This document shows, in pieces, positions 1-7,675 of a stretch of 64,000 nt of DNA; positions within the stretch are counted from its first letter, which is position 1; each line of letters starts with the position of its first letter. The position numbers were made by a program, and so were the translations under genes. The stretch covers positions 3,086 to 67,085 of the forward strand of contig LKHB01000181.1 of NCBI GenBank assembly GCA_001618615.1, given 5' to 3'. Source of the stretch: Fermentibacter danicus. GTDB taxonomy: Bacteria > Fermentibacterota > Fermentibacteria > Fermentibacterales > Fermentibacteraceae. The notes under the pieces were generated by a model. The model ran no database searches and was not told the DNA's origin. It worked only from the letters and a program-made list of their open reading frames with translations.

Positions 1-944
1 AACGCTTCGCAGACCGTATAGGAGGTGGAGAGCGGCAGGATGCTGGCCGCGAAGACGGAAGCGTTGAGAAGGCCGAAGGCGAACAGATAGGAGCTGAGCC
101 TTCCGGCCAGGGGTTCCAGCGCCCTGGCGGCATCCGCCGCGCTGTTCACCACGATGCCGGCCGAGTTCAGCTTGACTGCGCAGACTATCATGATGCACGA
201 TGCCACGAGGCTCACCATGATGCATCCGAGCACGGTGTCGAGCTTCGAGTAGGCGTATTCCCCGATGGGGATGTTCTTCTCGGCCACCGAGGCCTGCTGG
301 TAGAACTGCATCCAGGGAGCGATCGTGGTGCCCAGCAGCCCTACAGCCATGATCAGGTAGCCGCTGTCGAAGTTCAGGTCGGGTTTCACGAACGCCGTCG
401 CGATTTCGCCCGCATCCGGCCCGACCACGAAGAGGGTGAGCGGATAGGCGAGATAGAAGATGCAGGCCACGAGGAAGACACGCTCCACGGAGCGGTAGCT
501 GGCCTTTGTCACCAGGAGCCATACCAGCGCGGCGCAGACTGGTATCACCGCGACCGGCGGCAGCCCCAGGATCTCGCCGGCCGAGGCTATCCCGGCGAAC
601 TCGGCCATGATGTTGGCAAAATTCGTTACCAGGATCAGCGCCATGAGAGCGAAGGTGACCCTGACCCCGAACCGCTCCCGGATCATGTCGGAGAGACCCT
701 TGCCGGTTACCACGCCCATCCTGTTCACCATCTCCTGCACCATCACCAGGAAGACGGTGATAGGGATCATCAGCCAGAGAAGCCGCAGACCGAACTGCGC
801 TCCGGCCTGACTGTAGGTCGCAAGGCCGCCCGCGTCGTTGTCGACATTGGCGGTGATCATCCCGGGCCCCATGACGGCCAGGAAAACGGCTATGCGGCGG
901 AGGATGCCCCGCCTTCTGCCTTCGGCGAGCCGCAGGGCCGTCAA
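1..944 (-). CDS. NRAMP-related divalent metal (probably Mg2+) transporter, partial
   Basis: This inner-membrane metal transporter of the SLC11/NRAMP fold runs off the left edge, so about 314 N-terminal residues are visible and the C-terminal helices are missing. TM1 reads DNDAGG at about residues 35-40 where classical members have DPGN: the metal-binding Asp (D37) is kept and the Asn is Gly (G40). TM6 reads TTIAPWMQFY where classical members have the MPH motif, so the soft-metal-selecting Met is Ala. As I recall the family, these changes mark the NRAMP-related magnesium transporters (NRMT). The TTG start at 944 follows GGGAGCGGCAGG and lies 62 nt after the MgtE-like gene, suggesting one operon. 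Mg2+ specificity is inferred; the fold assignment is firm. Confidence 0.85.
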   Translation of the reverse strand, partial: MTALRLAEGRRRGILRRIAVFLAVMGPGMITANVDNDAGGLATYSQAGAQFGLRLLWLMIPITVFLVMVQEMVNRMGVVTGKGLSDMIRERFGVRVTFALMALILVTNFANIMAEFAGIASAGEILGLPPVAVIPVCAALVWLLVTKASYRSVERVFLVACIFYLAYPLTLFVVGPDAGEIATAFVKPDLNFDSGYLIMAVGLLGTTIAPWMQFYQQASVAEKNIPIGEYAYSKLDTVLGCIMVSLVASCIMIVCAVKLNSAGIVVNSAADAARALEPLAGRLSSYLFAFGLLNASVFAASILPLSTSYTVCEA

Positions 945-1006
945 AACCTGCCGCTCCCGGCGGGGGAGCGGTGTGAGGCGGGGATCATGGTCCCGGCCAT
1001 GCCGGC

Positions 1007-2281
1007 CTAGTCCGCCAGCCTCGCGAACCGCGGCAGCAGTTCGTCAAAGGCGTGCTCCAGCGTCACTATGCCCTCCATGCAGAAGCGGTCGTTCACCACG
1101 GGCACGGCGTGCAGCCTGAACTTCATGAAGATGGCTGCCACCTCGTCGAGGTCGTCGTCCGGCGCGAGCGTGGCCAGCCTCCTGTTCATGAGCCCGGAAA
1201 GGGGCGTTTCCGGTGCCGATCCGAGTATGTGGCGCAGGGAGACGACCCCTGCCAGATGGCCTTCATCGCCGTCGAGGCAGTAGATGTAGCTGATGAACTT
1301 GATCTCCGCAACCTTCTCCTCGAGTATGCGCCTGGCCTCCAGGACCGTGGCCCCGGCGGGGCATGTGATGTACTCGACCGTCATGAGCGTGGCCGCGGTA
1401 TCGTCCTCGGCCTGGGAGAGCTTCTCGATCCGCTCCCTCTCCTCGTCCTCCATCTCGGCCATGATGTCCTGCTGGGCGTATTCCGGCAGCAGTTCGACGA
1501 GATCGACAGCGGCTGCCGGCTCCATCTCCTCGATGATGTCGGCTGCGGTAGCGGAGTCGAGATCCCTTATGATGGCGGCCTGCACGTCCTCCTCCGCCTC
1601 CTCCAGTACGTCCGCGAGCTGCTCGGTGTCGAAGGATCTGACCATGGCCAGGCGCTCTCCAGGATCGAGTTCCTCGATGATGTCCGCCAGCTCACCGGGG
1701 TGAAGCTGCTTGAGCTGCTCCTGGCGGAGCGTCAGCTTGACCGGCTCCCTGCCGGGCGCCGGAAGCGGCTGCACGTATTTCCAGGAGACGAGTTCGTTGT
1801 CGAGCTGCCTGTGGAATGCCGAAACGACCCTTCTCAGGCCGCCCTCGACTCGCAGGCGCCTCGCCAGGCCCGTCATTCCGATGTCCACGTGCACCAGGAA
1901 CATCCTGCCGGAGTGGACCAGAAGATGTATGTCGTTTACACGAACCACCTTGGCCCCTTTGACGTCTACCACCTGCTTGTCCAGCAGCCCCTTCTGGAGA
2001 AGGTGCATCTCCGGGCGCGGAAGACCAGACAGCCGCCCTGGCTGGCGCTTCAGCGCACTTCCGGAGAGCAGCGCATCGCAGAGAGCCGCATCCATCCTGA
2101 TGGACACCGGCCCCTTCCTTGTAGAGAAGACAGCCGCTTCGATCTCGGGGAACTTCTCGGAGAACGATGCTACCAGATCGATCAGTCTGCCCGAGAACGC
2201 CCCATCCTCCGAACGGACTCTTCTTCCCAACAGGTCGGACATGAAGAGGAAAACGCTCCCGCCCGTCATCCCCATCGCCAT
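1007..2281 (-). CDS. Soluble PRC-barrel / MgtE_N / tandem-CBS protein (Mg2+ sensor-like)
   Basis: A 424-residue protein built like the cytoplasmic half of the MgtE magnesium channel but with no membrane domain. Residues about 14-145 look like two PRC-barrel-type segments. Residues 185-285 are acidic helical MgtE_N repeats (motifs such as LHPGELADIIEEL and ATAADIIEEMEP). Residues 298-415 form a CBS pair, and the chain ends ten residues later, where MgtE would enter its five TM helices. In MgtE these domains bind Mg2+ and close the pore. Here the partner is presumably the NRAMP-type transporter encoded immediately downstream. The ATG at 2281 has GGGAGG five bases upstream. The regulatory role is inference from domains and context. 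Confidence 0.85.
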   Translation of the reverse strand: MAMGMTGGSVFLFMSDLLGRRVRSEDGAFSGRLIDLVASFSEKFPEIEAAVFSTRKGPVSIRMDAALCDALLSGSALKRQPGRLSGLPRPEMHLLQKGLLDKQVVDVKGAKVVRVNDIHLLVHSGRMFLVHVDIGMTGLARRLRVEGGLRRVVSAFHRQLDNELVSWKYVQPLPAPGREPVKLTLRQEQLKQLHPGELADIIEELDPGERLAMVRSFDTEQLADVLEEAEEDVQAAIIRDLDSATAADIIEEMEPAAAVDLVELLPEYAQQDIMAEMEDEERERIEKLSQAEDDTAATLMTVEYITCPAGATVLEARRILEEKVAEIKFISYIYCLDGDEGHLAGVVSLRHILGSAPETPLSGLMNRRLATLAPDDDLDEVAAIFMKFRLHAVPVVNDRFCMEGIVTLEHAFDELLPRFARLAD

Positions 2282-2302
2282 CCCCGCCTCCCGTTCCCGG
2301 TC

Positions 2303-2719
2303 CTATTCGCCGATTATCTTGATCAGGACGCGCTTGCGCCGTCTGCCGTCGAACTCGCCGTAGAAGACACTCTCCCAGGGCCCCAGATCGAGTTCCCCGC
2401 CCGTTATCGCCAGGACGGCCTCCCTGCCCATGATCTGCCTCTTGAGATGGGCGTCGGCGTTGTCCTCCCCGCGGTTGTGCCTGTAGGAGGAAACCGGTTC
2501 GTGCGGAGCGAGCTTCTCCAGCCAGTCGTCGAAGTCCCTGTGCAGGCCGGGTTCGTCGTCGTTCACGAACACGCTGGCGGTTATGTGCATTGCGTTCACG
2601 AGGCAGAGCCCCTCCTTCACCCCGCTTTCCCTGACGGCGGACGAGACCTCCCGGGTGATGTTCACGAATCCTCTCCGCGAGGGGATCTCGAACCAGAGCT
2701 CCTTTCTGAGCGTCCTCAT
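2303..2719 (-). CDS. yjbQ: YjbQ/UPF0047 family protein
   Basis: A 138-residue single-domain protein of the YjbQ family (UPF0047), normal length. Recognisable blocks are VNITREVSSAV, a mid-protein HITASVFVNDDEPG, YRHNRGEDNADAHLKRQIMG with conserved His residues, and the C-terminal stretch ending RRKRVLIKIIGE. Some members have weak thiamin-phosphate synthase activity, but the true function is unsettled. It lies 11 nt after the DUF503 gene and 21 nt before the MgtE-like gene on the same strand, so it is probably cotranscribed with glgB and the metal genes. No functional link among them is obvious. Confidence 0.9.
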   Translation of the reverse strand: MRTLRKELWFEIPSRRGFVNITREVSSAVRESGVKEGLCLVNAMHITASVFVNDDEPGLHRDFDDWLEKLAPHEPVSSYRHNRGEDNADAHLKRQIMGREAVLAITGGELDLGPWESVFYGEFDGRRRKRVLIKIIGE

Positions 2720-2729
2720 CGCTCTCCTC

Positions 2730-3050
2730 CTATTCCATCTCCGGGTCGAACAGGGAGATGCATGTCTCTATCCCGCCAGTACCTGCGGCGCTGTCCCTGA
2801 TGAGCGCCACAGCGCTCTCCAGCATTCCGGAGGCTCCGGCACGGGTTCCGCACGCACAGGCGGCCGCCACCCAGGCCCGTGCGGGCAGATCCGCAGGCCC
2901 CGTCTGCGATACGGAGAAGCCCAGGTTTCCGAGCCTGTCCCGGATCGAGTTCAGTTCGCCCCTACGGTCCTTCAGCGTCCTCGCGCCGTGGAAGCGGAGA
3001 TCCGCCACCAGCACGCCTATCCACGCCCTGGGGGAGGGCTCGCGGCTCAT
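2730..3050 (-). CDS. DUF503 (YlxP-like) protein
   Basis: A 106-residue protein of the DUF503/YlxP family. The family signature is visible near the N terminus: WIGVLVADLRFHGARTLKDRR, matching the 'GvLevdLhipgarSLKeKR' block, followed by RDRLGNLGFSVSQTG. Homologues often sit near rbfA and infB and have been linked loosely to translation or ribosome maturation, without a proven activity. Here it instead lies 19 nt downstream of glgB and upstream of yjbQ. The start is the ATG at 3050; no alternative is better supported. Confidence 0.85.
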   Translation of the reverse strand: MSREPSPRAWIGVLVADLRFHGARTLKDRRGELNSIRDRLGNLGFSVSQTGPADLPARAWVAAACACGTRAGASGMLESAVALIRDSAAGTGGIETCISLFDPEME

Positions 3051-3069
3051 CTGCGGCGTTCCCGGCCCG

Positions 3070-5304
3070 TCATGCTCCGTGCTCCGGTGCGTCCCGCTTC
3101 AGGAAGAGGGCCGCGAGGGGGGGCAGGGAGAGCGATACGGAGTGAGCCATCCCGTTGCGCGGCTGCGGGTCGGATGCCGTTCCTCCGAGGTTTCCGGTTC
3201 CGCTCCCGCCGTAGGAGGATGCGTCGGAATTGAGCAGCTCCCTGTAGAAACCGCCCTCCGGCACGCCTATCCTGTACCCGTGTCTGGGTTCGGGGGTGAA
3301 GTTGAAGACGCAGATCACGCATCCGCCCCCGGAGTCCCTCCTGGCGAAGGAAACCACGGTGCTGTCCGTATCGCTGAAATCGATCCACCTGAAGCCCGCC
3401 GGATCGTGATCCAGTTCGTGCATGGCGGGTTCGCGTGACAGGAGGGAGTTCAGATCCCGGACGAGGGACCTGATCCCCCGGTGCGGGGCGTATTCGAGCA
3501 GGTGCCAGTCCAGTTGCGAATCGTGGTTCCACTCCGACCTCTGACCGAATTCGCCGCCCATGAAGAGCAGCTTCTTCCCGGGATGAGCCCACTGATAGCA
3601 CAGGAGGAGTCTGAGATTGGCGAACCTCCTCCAGTCGTCGCCGGGCATCTTCTCCAGGAGGCTCGACTTGCCGTGCACGACCTCGTCGTGGGAGAGCGGC
3701 AGTATGAAGTTCTCGCTGTAGGCGTAGAGCTGCGAGAAGGTGAGATTGTTCACGTGGTACTTCCTGTGGACGGGATCCAGCGCGAAAAAGCCGAGCGTGT
3801 CGTGCATCCAGCCCATGTTCCACTTGAAAGAGAAGCCGAGTCCTCCTCCATCCGGGGGTCTGGTCACGGAGGGCCAGGCGGTGCTCTCCTCCGCGATCGT
3901 GAAGGCGCCCGGAAACAGGCTGTGAACCCGGTCGTTCAGCATCCGGATGAAGGCGACGGCATCGAGGTTCTCCCTGCCGCCGTAGCGGTTGGGGATCCAT
4001 GCGTCCCTCCCGCGCGAATAGTCGAGGTAGAGCATCGAGGCCACCGCGTCCACGCGCAGCGCATCGATGTGGAACCTGTCGAACCAGGAGATGGCCGCGG
4101 AGATCAGGAAGCCGCGGACCTCGTTCCTTCCATAGTTGAAGATGAGCGTTCCCCAGTCCGGATGCCTTCCGAGCCTCGGATCATCGTGCTCGTACAGGGC
4201 GGTGCCGTCGAACCTGGCCAGGCCGTGGGCGTCGGAGGGGAAGTGGGCCGGGGTCCAGTCGAGGATGATCCCGATTCCCGCCGCATGCGCCCTGTCCACG
4301 AAGCGGGCGAAATCCTCCGGAGAGCCCAGCCTGCTCGTTGGAGCGAAGTATCCCAGAGTCTGGTACCCCCAGGACCCGTCGAAGGGATGCTCCATCACCG
4401 GGAGCAGTTCGATGTGGGTGAAGCCCATATCCGATACGTACGGCAGGAGCGCGTCCGCGAGTTCCATCCAGCCGAGGAACGGCCGGCCGTCGTCCGGTCT
4501 GCGCCAGGAGCCGGCATGGACCTCGTAGATCGAGACCGGGGAACTGAAGCGCCCGGCGGCGGCTCTGCGGGTCATCCATTCCCCGTCGGTCCACTCGAAT
4601 CCCGATGCGGATGAGACTACGGAAGCCGTGGCGGGGCGAATCTCGAACCGGGAGGCCACCGGGTCGGCCTTCTCACGGACGACCCCGTCGCATCCGAGGA
4701 TCGCGAACTTGTAGAGATCGCCCTCCCGGAGCCGCGGCACGAACAGCTCCCATACGCCCGACGCCCCTCTGGGGCGCATCGGGTGCCTCCTGCGGTCCCA
4801 GGCGTTGAAGTCGCCTGTCACGCTCACCTGTCCTGCGTTGGGAGCCCAGACGGAGAAGAGCACCCCTTCCACCTCCCCGGCCTTCCAGGGCCTGCCTCCG
4901 AAGACCTGGTGCATGCGTTCGTGCCTGCCTTCGTTGAACAGGTGAAGATCGAGTTCACCGAGCTGCGGCAGGAAGCAGTAGGGGTCCTCCGTGGCCCATG
5001 TTGACCCGTCCTCCTTCTCGAAGACGAGAAGGTAGGCGAACGGCTGTTCGGGGCCGGGGGAGGACCACACGAAGAGACCGTCGCCGTGTACCCGGGTCAT
5101 CGGGCTCCCGGCGGGGGATGTGTCCGGGGAGGTGTCGGTGCGGGCGATCCATGCCCTCGTGGCCGCAGGGCAGAAGGTCCGGATCTCCAGCCTGCCGGAG
5201 GGCCCTCCGAGCGGGTGCATGCCGAGCAGGGCGAATGGATCGGCGGGCGTCGCCTGGACTATCGACCGGATCTCGGAAGCCGTCAGGACGGTCTCGGGTT
5301 GCAT
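3070..5304 (-). CDS. glgB: 1,4-alpha-glucan branching enzyme
   Basis: Glycogen branching enzyme (GH13 subfamily 9) of 744 residues, the usual length. It cleaves alpha-1,4 chains and re-attaches them as alpha-1,6 branches. An N-terminal CBM48-like region carries SVWAPNAGQVSVTGDFNAWD at about 151-170. The catalytic barrel follows, with nucleophile D419 in RVDAV, acid/base E472 in IAEES, the third carboxylate D540 in LSHDEVVHGK, and YEVHAGSWRR near 260. I chose the ATG at 5304 because GGGGAAG sits just upstream and the protein then begins in the family's usual way; an upstream in-frame ATG at 5397 would add 31 proline/arginine-rich residues. It is the first gene of the minus-strand operon. No other glycogen gene is in the window. 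Confidence 0.97.
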   Translation of the reverse strand: MQPETVLTASEIRSIVQATPADPFALLGMHPLGGPSGRLEIRTFCPAATRAWIARTDTSPDTSPAGSPMTRVHGDGLFVWSSPGPEQPFAYLLVFEKEDGSTWATEDPYCFLPQLGELDLHLFNEGRHERMHQVFGGRPWKAGEVEGVLFSVWAPNAGQVSVTGDFNAWDRRRHPMRPRGASGVWELFVPRLREGDLYKFAILGCDGVVREKADPVASRFEIRPATASVVSSASGFEWTDGEWMTRRAAAGRFSSPVSIYEVHAGSWRRPDDGRPFLGWMELADALLPYVSDMGFTHIELLPVMEHPFDGSWGYQTLGYFAPTSRLGSPEDFARFVDRAHAAGIGIILDWTPAHFPSDAHGLARFDGTALYEHDDPRLGRHPDWGTLIFNYGRNEVRGFLISAAISWFDRFHIDALRVDAVASMLYLDYSRGRDAWIPNRYGGRENLDAVAFIRMLNDRVHSLFPGAFTIAEESTAWPSVTRPPDGGGLGFSFKWNMGWMHDTLGFFALDPVHRKYHVNNLTFSQLYAYSENFILPLSHDEVVHGKSSLLEKMPGDDWRRFANLRLLLCYQWAHPGKKLLFMGGEFGQRSEWNHDSQLDWHLLEYAPHRGIRSLVRDLNSLLSREPAMHELDHDPAGFRWIDFSDTDSTVVSFARRDSGGGCVICVFNFTPEPRHGYRIGVPEGGFYRELLNSDASSYGGSGTGNLGGTASDPQPRNGMAHSVSLSLPPLAALFLKRDAPEHGA

Positions 5305-5368
5305 ATCCCACTTCCCCGGGGTTCGTGACCGATCGGTGCGCGGCAGGAAAGAGCCGCCCGGAACGACG

Positions 5369-5374
5369 AGTATA
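5369..5374 (-). promoter_or_regulatory. Candidate -10 box for the glgB operon
   Basis: On the minus strand the sequence reads TATACT (5/6 match to TATAAT), giving a transcript start near 5362 and a leader of about 58 nt before the glgB ATG. The -35 region at 17 nt spacing (GTGCCC) is poor, so this would be a weak or activator-dependent promoter. Confidence 0.4.
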
Positions 5375-5557
5375 ACCGGCACGGGCCCCGGGGGCACCCG
5401 CCGGTCTCCGGTTCCCGGCAGGGGAGCGGCTGCATCATCCGTTTCAGGCTCCGGCGGATCGGGAACAACAGCGTTTCGAACCCGCCGGCCGCCACGCCCG
5501 AACCGGCGGCGCCCCGGGCTGTGTATCGTGTCAGATGCACATCCGCCCGTTACGGAT

Positions 5558-5563
5558 TATAAT
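5558..5563 (+). promoter_or_regulatory. Candidate -10 box for the membrane protein at 5622
   Basis: A perfect TATAAT lies 58 nt before the ATG at 5622, in the 317-nt divergent gap between glgB and this gene. No good -35 element is present at 16-18 nt (GATGCA at 18 nt); a better GTGTCA is 24 nt upstream, which is too far. The rest of the gap is GC-rich with no coding sequence I can support. Confidence 0.5.
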
Positions 5564-5621
5564 GGGAGGACACAGGGCAGGTATTCGTGGAACCCGGGGA
5601 AGCCAACAAGTACGAAAGGGG

Positions 5622-6134
5622 ATGCTCGTGATCATCTACGACTATGGCGGACAGAACGATTTCGACGCCTTCGGCCTCTTTGCCGGTATAGCCGCTTTCG
5701 GAGTCGTCGCCGTGATATTGCTCGGTGTACTCTCAGCGGTGATCTTCTACCTGTTGACGATGCAGAAGGCCCTGAACCGCTGTTCCCCGGCAAACCGGAC
5801 ACTGGAGCCCGGTATGGTCTGGCTTCAGCTCATTCCCGTTTTCGGCATGGTCTGGAGCTTCATCGTCGTTCTGAAGACCAGCGAATCACTCGGGGCGGAG
5901 CTGCGGCACCGCAACATCCCCGGGATGGAGAGCAGCCCGGGCAGGGGAGTCGGTCTGGCAAGCTGCATCCTGTCGGCCTGGGTCTCGCTGGTGGGGTGGA
6001 TACCGTATGTGGGACAATGCCTGTCTTCCCTTCCCGGGCTGGCCGGCATTGTGTGCTGGATCGTCTACTGGGTCAGGATTTCCAGGACCGTCCGGTTGCT
6101 CGACCAGTCGCCTGCAAACGCCGGAGCGGCATGA
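5622..6134 (+). CDS. Four-helix membrane protein of an uncharacterised family
   Basis: A 170-residue integral membrane protein of unknown function. A hydrophobic segment near residues 14-42 is followed by a conserved-looking block QKALNRCSPANRTLEPGMVWLQ and a second helix in LIPVFGMVWSFIVVL. A polar stretch (KTSESLGAELRHRNIPG) precedes two more helices ending IVCWIVYWVRISRTVRLL. I recall similar proteins with the CSPxNRxxEPGxVWL motif in Bacteroidota-type genomes, none with a known role. The ATG at 5622 has GAAAGGGG directly upstream; in-frame starts further up would add about 29 arginine/glycine-rich residues. It is a single-gene unit ended by the hairpin at 6211-6240. Confidence 0.8.
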   Translation: MLVIIYDYGGQNDFDAFGLFAGIAAFGVVAVILLGVLSAVIFYLLTMQKALNRCSPANRTLEPGMVWLQLIPVFGMVWSFIVVLKTSESLGAELRHRNIPGMESSPGRGVGLASCILSAWVSLVGWIPYVGQCLSSLPGLAGIVCWIVYWVRISRTVRLLDQSPANAGAA

Positions 6135-6210
6135 TCAGAGGCGGATCGAGCGCAGTCGGAGCGTCTGTGCAGTCGGCCTGACGGTGGGCGGGAACCGGGA
6201 GCCGGATATG

Positions 6211-6240
6211 AAAAGGCGGAGCGTTTGCCCCGCCTTTTCT
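6211..6240. terminator. Bidirectional rho-independent terminator
   Basis: The arms AAAAGGCGG (6211-6219) and CCGCCTTTT (6230-6238) form a perfect 9-bp stem over a 10-nt loop. The 3' T run and 5' A run make it work on either strand. It sits between two convergent genes ending at 6134 (plus) and 6257 (minus). Confidence 0.9.
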
Positions 6241-6256
6241 ATACCCAGGAAATCGT

Positions 6257-6604
6257 CTACGCCTGGGGCTCCCCGGACTGATCGGGCTTGAGCAGGTTGA
6301 GCTTGAAGCCAAACTGGCCGATGAGCGGCAGGGGCACGGCCTTGCCGCCGAAGCCGTTGAGGGCGCCTATGACGAGCAGCACGAGGCAGAACAGGGCCCA
6401 GAGCCATCCGATGACGGGGATGATGCCGAGGAGCATCGCTATGAGGAGAATGATGGACTGCTGGCAGTGATAGAGCACGAACCTGTTCTCCTTGCCGGTC
6501 AGGTAGGCGATGAGAAGCCCTATCCAGGTGATGTAGGCGATTCCGGCCATCGTCTTGCCCTCGTCGATCTCCTGCTGCGTGAAAGTGTAGTTCGGATCCA
6601 TCAT
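6257..6604 (-). CDS. DUF4870/Tic20-like small membrane protein
   Basis: A protein of about 115 residues with three predicted helices: MAGIAYITWIGLLIAYLTG, the block FVLYHCQQSIILLIAMLLG, and IIPVIGWLWALFCLVLLVIGALNGFGGKAVPLPLIG. The short soluble head, the 'F.lyH.qQsiil' block and the final 'G....lPliG.fg' are typical of the DUF4870/Tic20-like group, whose role is unknown. Two adjacent ATGs (6604 and 6601) follow AAAGGGG; either may be used. It converges on the terminator at 6211-6240 and diverges from the gene at 6794. Confidence 0.8.
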   Translation of the reverse strand: MMDPNYTFTQQEIDEGKTMAGIAYITWIGLLIAYLTGKENRFVLYHCQQSIILLIAMLLGIIPVIGWLWALFCLVLLVIGALNGFGGKAVPLPLIGQFGFKLNLLKPDQSGEPQA

Positions 6605-6710
6605 ACCCCTTTCGAGTCGAGCACGGCCGAGCCGCGCCTCCCATAGCGTGCGACCCGCCCGAGCGGGACCGCCCTCCACGGAACGGGAACCAGTTACTCA
6701 CGGACACGAT

Positions 6711-6762
6711 ATTGTCGTTTATGTCCGGCGTAGTGTCAACTCCACCGCAACCGGCATATAAT
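6711..6762. promoter_or_regulatory. Overlapping divergent promoters
   Basis: Plus strand: GTGTCA (6733-6738, 4/6) and a perfect TATAAT (6757-6762) with an 18-nt spacer drive the gene at 6794. Minus strand: a perfect TTGACA (6740-6735) and GACAAT (6716-6711, 4/6), also 18 nt apart, could drive the DUF4870-like gene. The two -35 boxes occupy the same bases, so simultaneous use is impossible and the two genes may be transcribed in alternation. Confidence 0.6.
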
Positions 6763-6793
6763 AAGGCTTGCCGGACGAACGGTGAGCCCCTGC

Positions 6794-7279
6794 ATGGCAG
6801 AGCATGAAAGGCCGGAGATGACGTACGAAGAATCCAACCTCAAGCTGATTGCCATTTTCCATTACGTCCTGGCCGCCTTCATCGCGATGTTCTCGACGAT
6901 ACCCATGCTGTATCTCGGCATGGGGATATTGATCAGCCTCGCTCCAGCGGTCTTCGAATCCTCCGGCCCGTCGGCCCGGGATGTTCCTCCGGTCATTCTC
7001 GGCTTGCTCTTCGGAGCGATAGGCCTTGCCGGAACGCTGCTGGTCCTTGTTTTCGCAGCCCTCCTGTTCTTCGCGGGGCGCAATCTCCAGAAGGCCAGGC
7101 ACATGGATTTCTGCACAGTCGTGGCGGCAGTGTCGTGCCTGTTCATGCCCCTGGGAACCATTCTCGGCGTTTTGACTCTCCTGGAACTGAACAAGAAGGA
7201 AGTGCGGGAGCTGTTCGACCCGCCGGCACCGGGCGGCCCTGTGCCCCCGGTTGCATCCAGCCCCCGCGTCGTTGACTGA
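6794..7279 (+). CDS. Uncharacterised membrane protein with GTxLGVxTxxxL motif
   Basis: A 161-residue protein with about four membrane segments: IFHYVLAAFIAMFSTIPMLYLG, then PPVILGLLFGAIGLAGTLLVLVFAALLFFAG, and the last pair around FCTVVAAVSCLFMPLGTILGVLTLLEL. The C-terminal block GTILGVLTLLELNKKEVRELF resembles a widespread family ('GTvLGvfTiivL...V+elF') with no assigned role. The tail is proline-rich. I chose the ATG at 6794; a GTG at 6782 and an ATG at 6818 are alternatives and none has a strong ribosome-binding site. It is transcribed from the TATAAT promoter at 6757. Confidence 0.75.
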   Translation: MAEHERPEMTYEESNLKLIAIFHYVLAAFIAMFSTIPMLYLGMGILISLAPAVFESSGPSARDVPPVILGLLFGAIGLAGTLLVLVFAALLFFAGRNLQKARHMDFCTVVAAVSCLFMPLGTILGVLTLLELNKKEVRELFDPPAPGGPVPPVASSPRVVD

Positions 7280-7324
7280 GGAAGGGGCCGGAACTAGCTT
7301 TTCCCGACGAAGTGGAGGTCGCTG

Positions 7325-7675
7325 ATGCCCGTCCAGACCGATGGCGATCGCCGGAGCAGCCCGAGAGCCAGGGTTGACCTTGGTGTAAGCATCAACATCG
7401 AAAACACGCCGGCGATCCCGGTCACGGCCCTCAATCTCAGCGCTTCGGGGATATACTGCGTCTCGAAGGAGCGGACGGGCGAACTCACCAGGGTCGATCT
7501 GGTCCTGAAGCTCGACGACGAATTCGTAATCCCGGCCAGAGCCGTCATCATCCGCGAGGAGGAGCTTCCGGACGGCAACTTCGGCCTGGGGATGTTCTTC
7601 ACAAGCATCCTCGACGAGCACAGGGCGCTGATAGCCGAACTCGTCTCGGGGACGCGGACGGGAGACAGAGCGTGA
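7325..7675 (+). CDS. PilZ domain protein (c-di-GMP receptor-like)
   Basis: A 116-residue stand-alone PilZ domain. The c-di-GMP-binding signature is visible: an arginine-rich RRSSPRARV near residues 9-17 and NLSASGIYC near 38-46 (the D/NxSxxG motif). Such proteins switch a partner when cyclic di-GMP binds. The start at 7325 has GGAGG six bases upstream. Its stop overlaps the start of the PorV-like gene by GTGA, so the two are translationally coupled and the output may concern the envelope; that link is inference. Confidence 0.88.
   Translation: MPVQTDGDRRSSPRARVDLGVSINIENTPAIPVTALNLSASGIYCVSKERTGELTRVDLVLKLDDEFVIPARAVIIREEELPDGNFGLGMFFTSILDEHRALIAELVSGTRTGDRA

Noticed and set aside
1052..2800. 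A 582-codon open frame on the plus strand opposite the MgtE-like and yjbQ genes
   Set aside because: It is a composition shadow: the minus-strand frames match known families with ribosome-binding sites, and the plus frame is low-complexity His/Arg/Glu/Pro-rich without any family motif.
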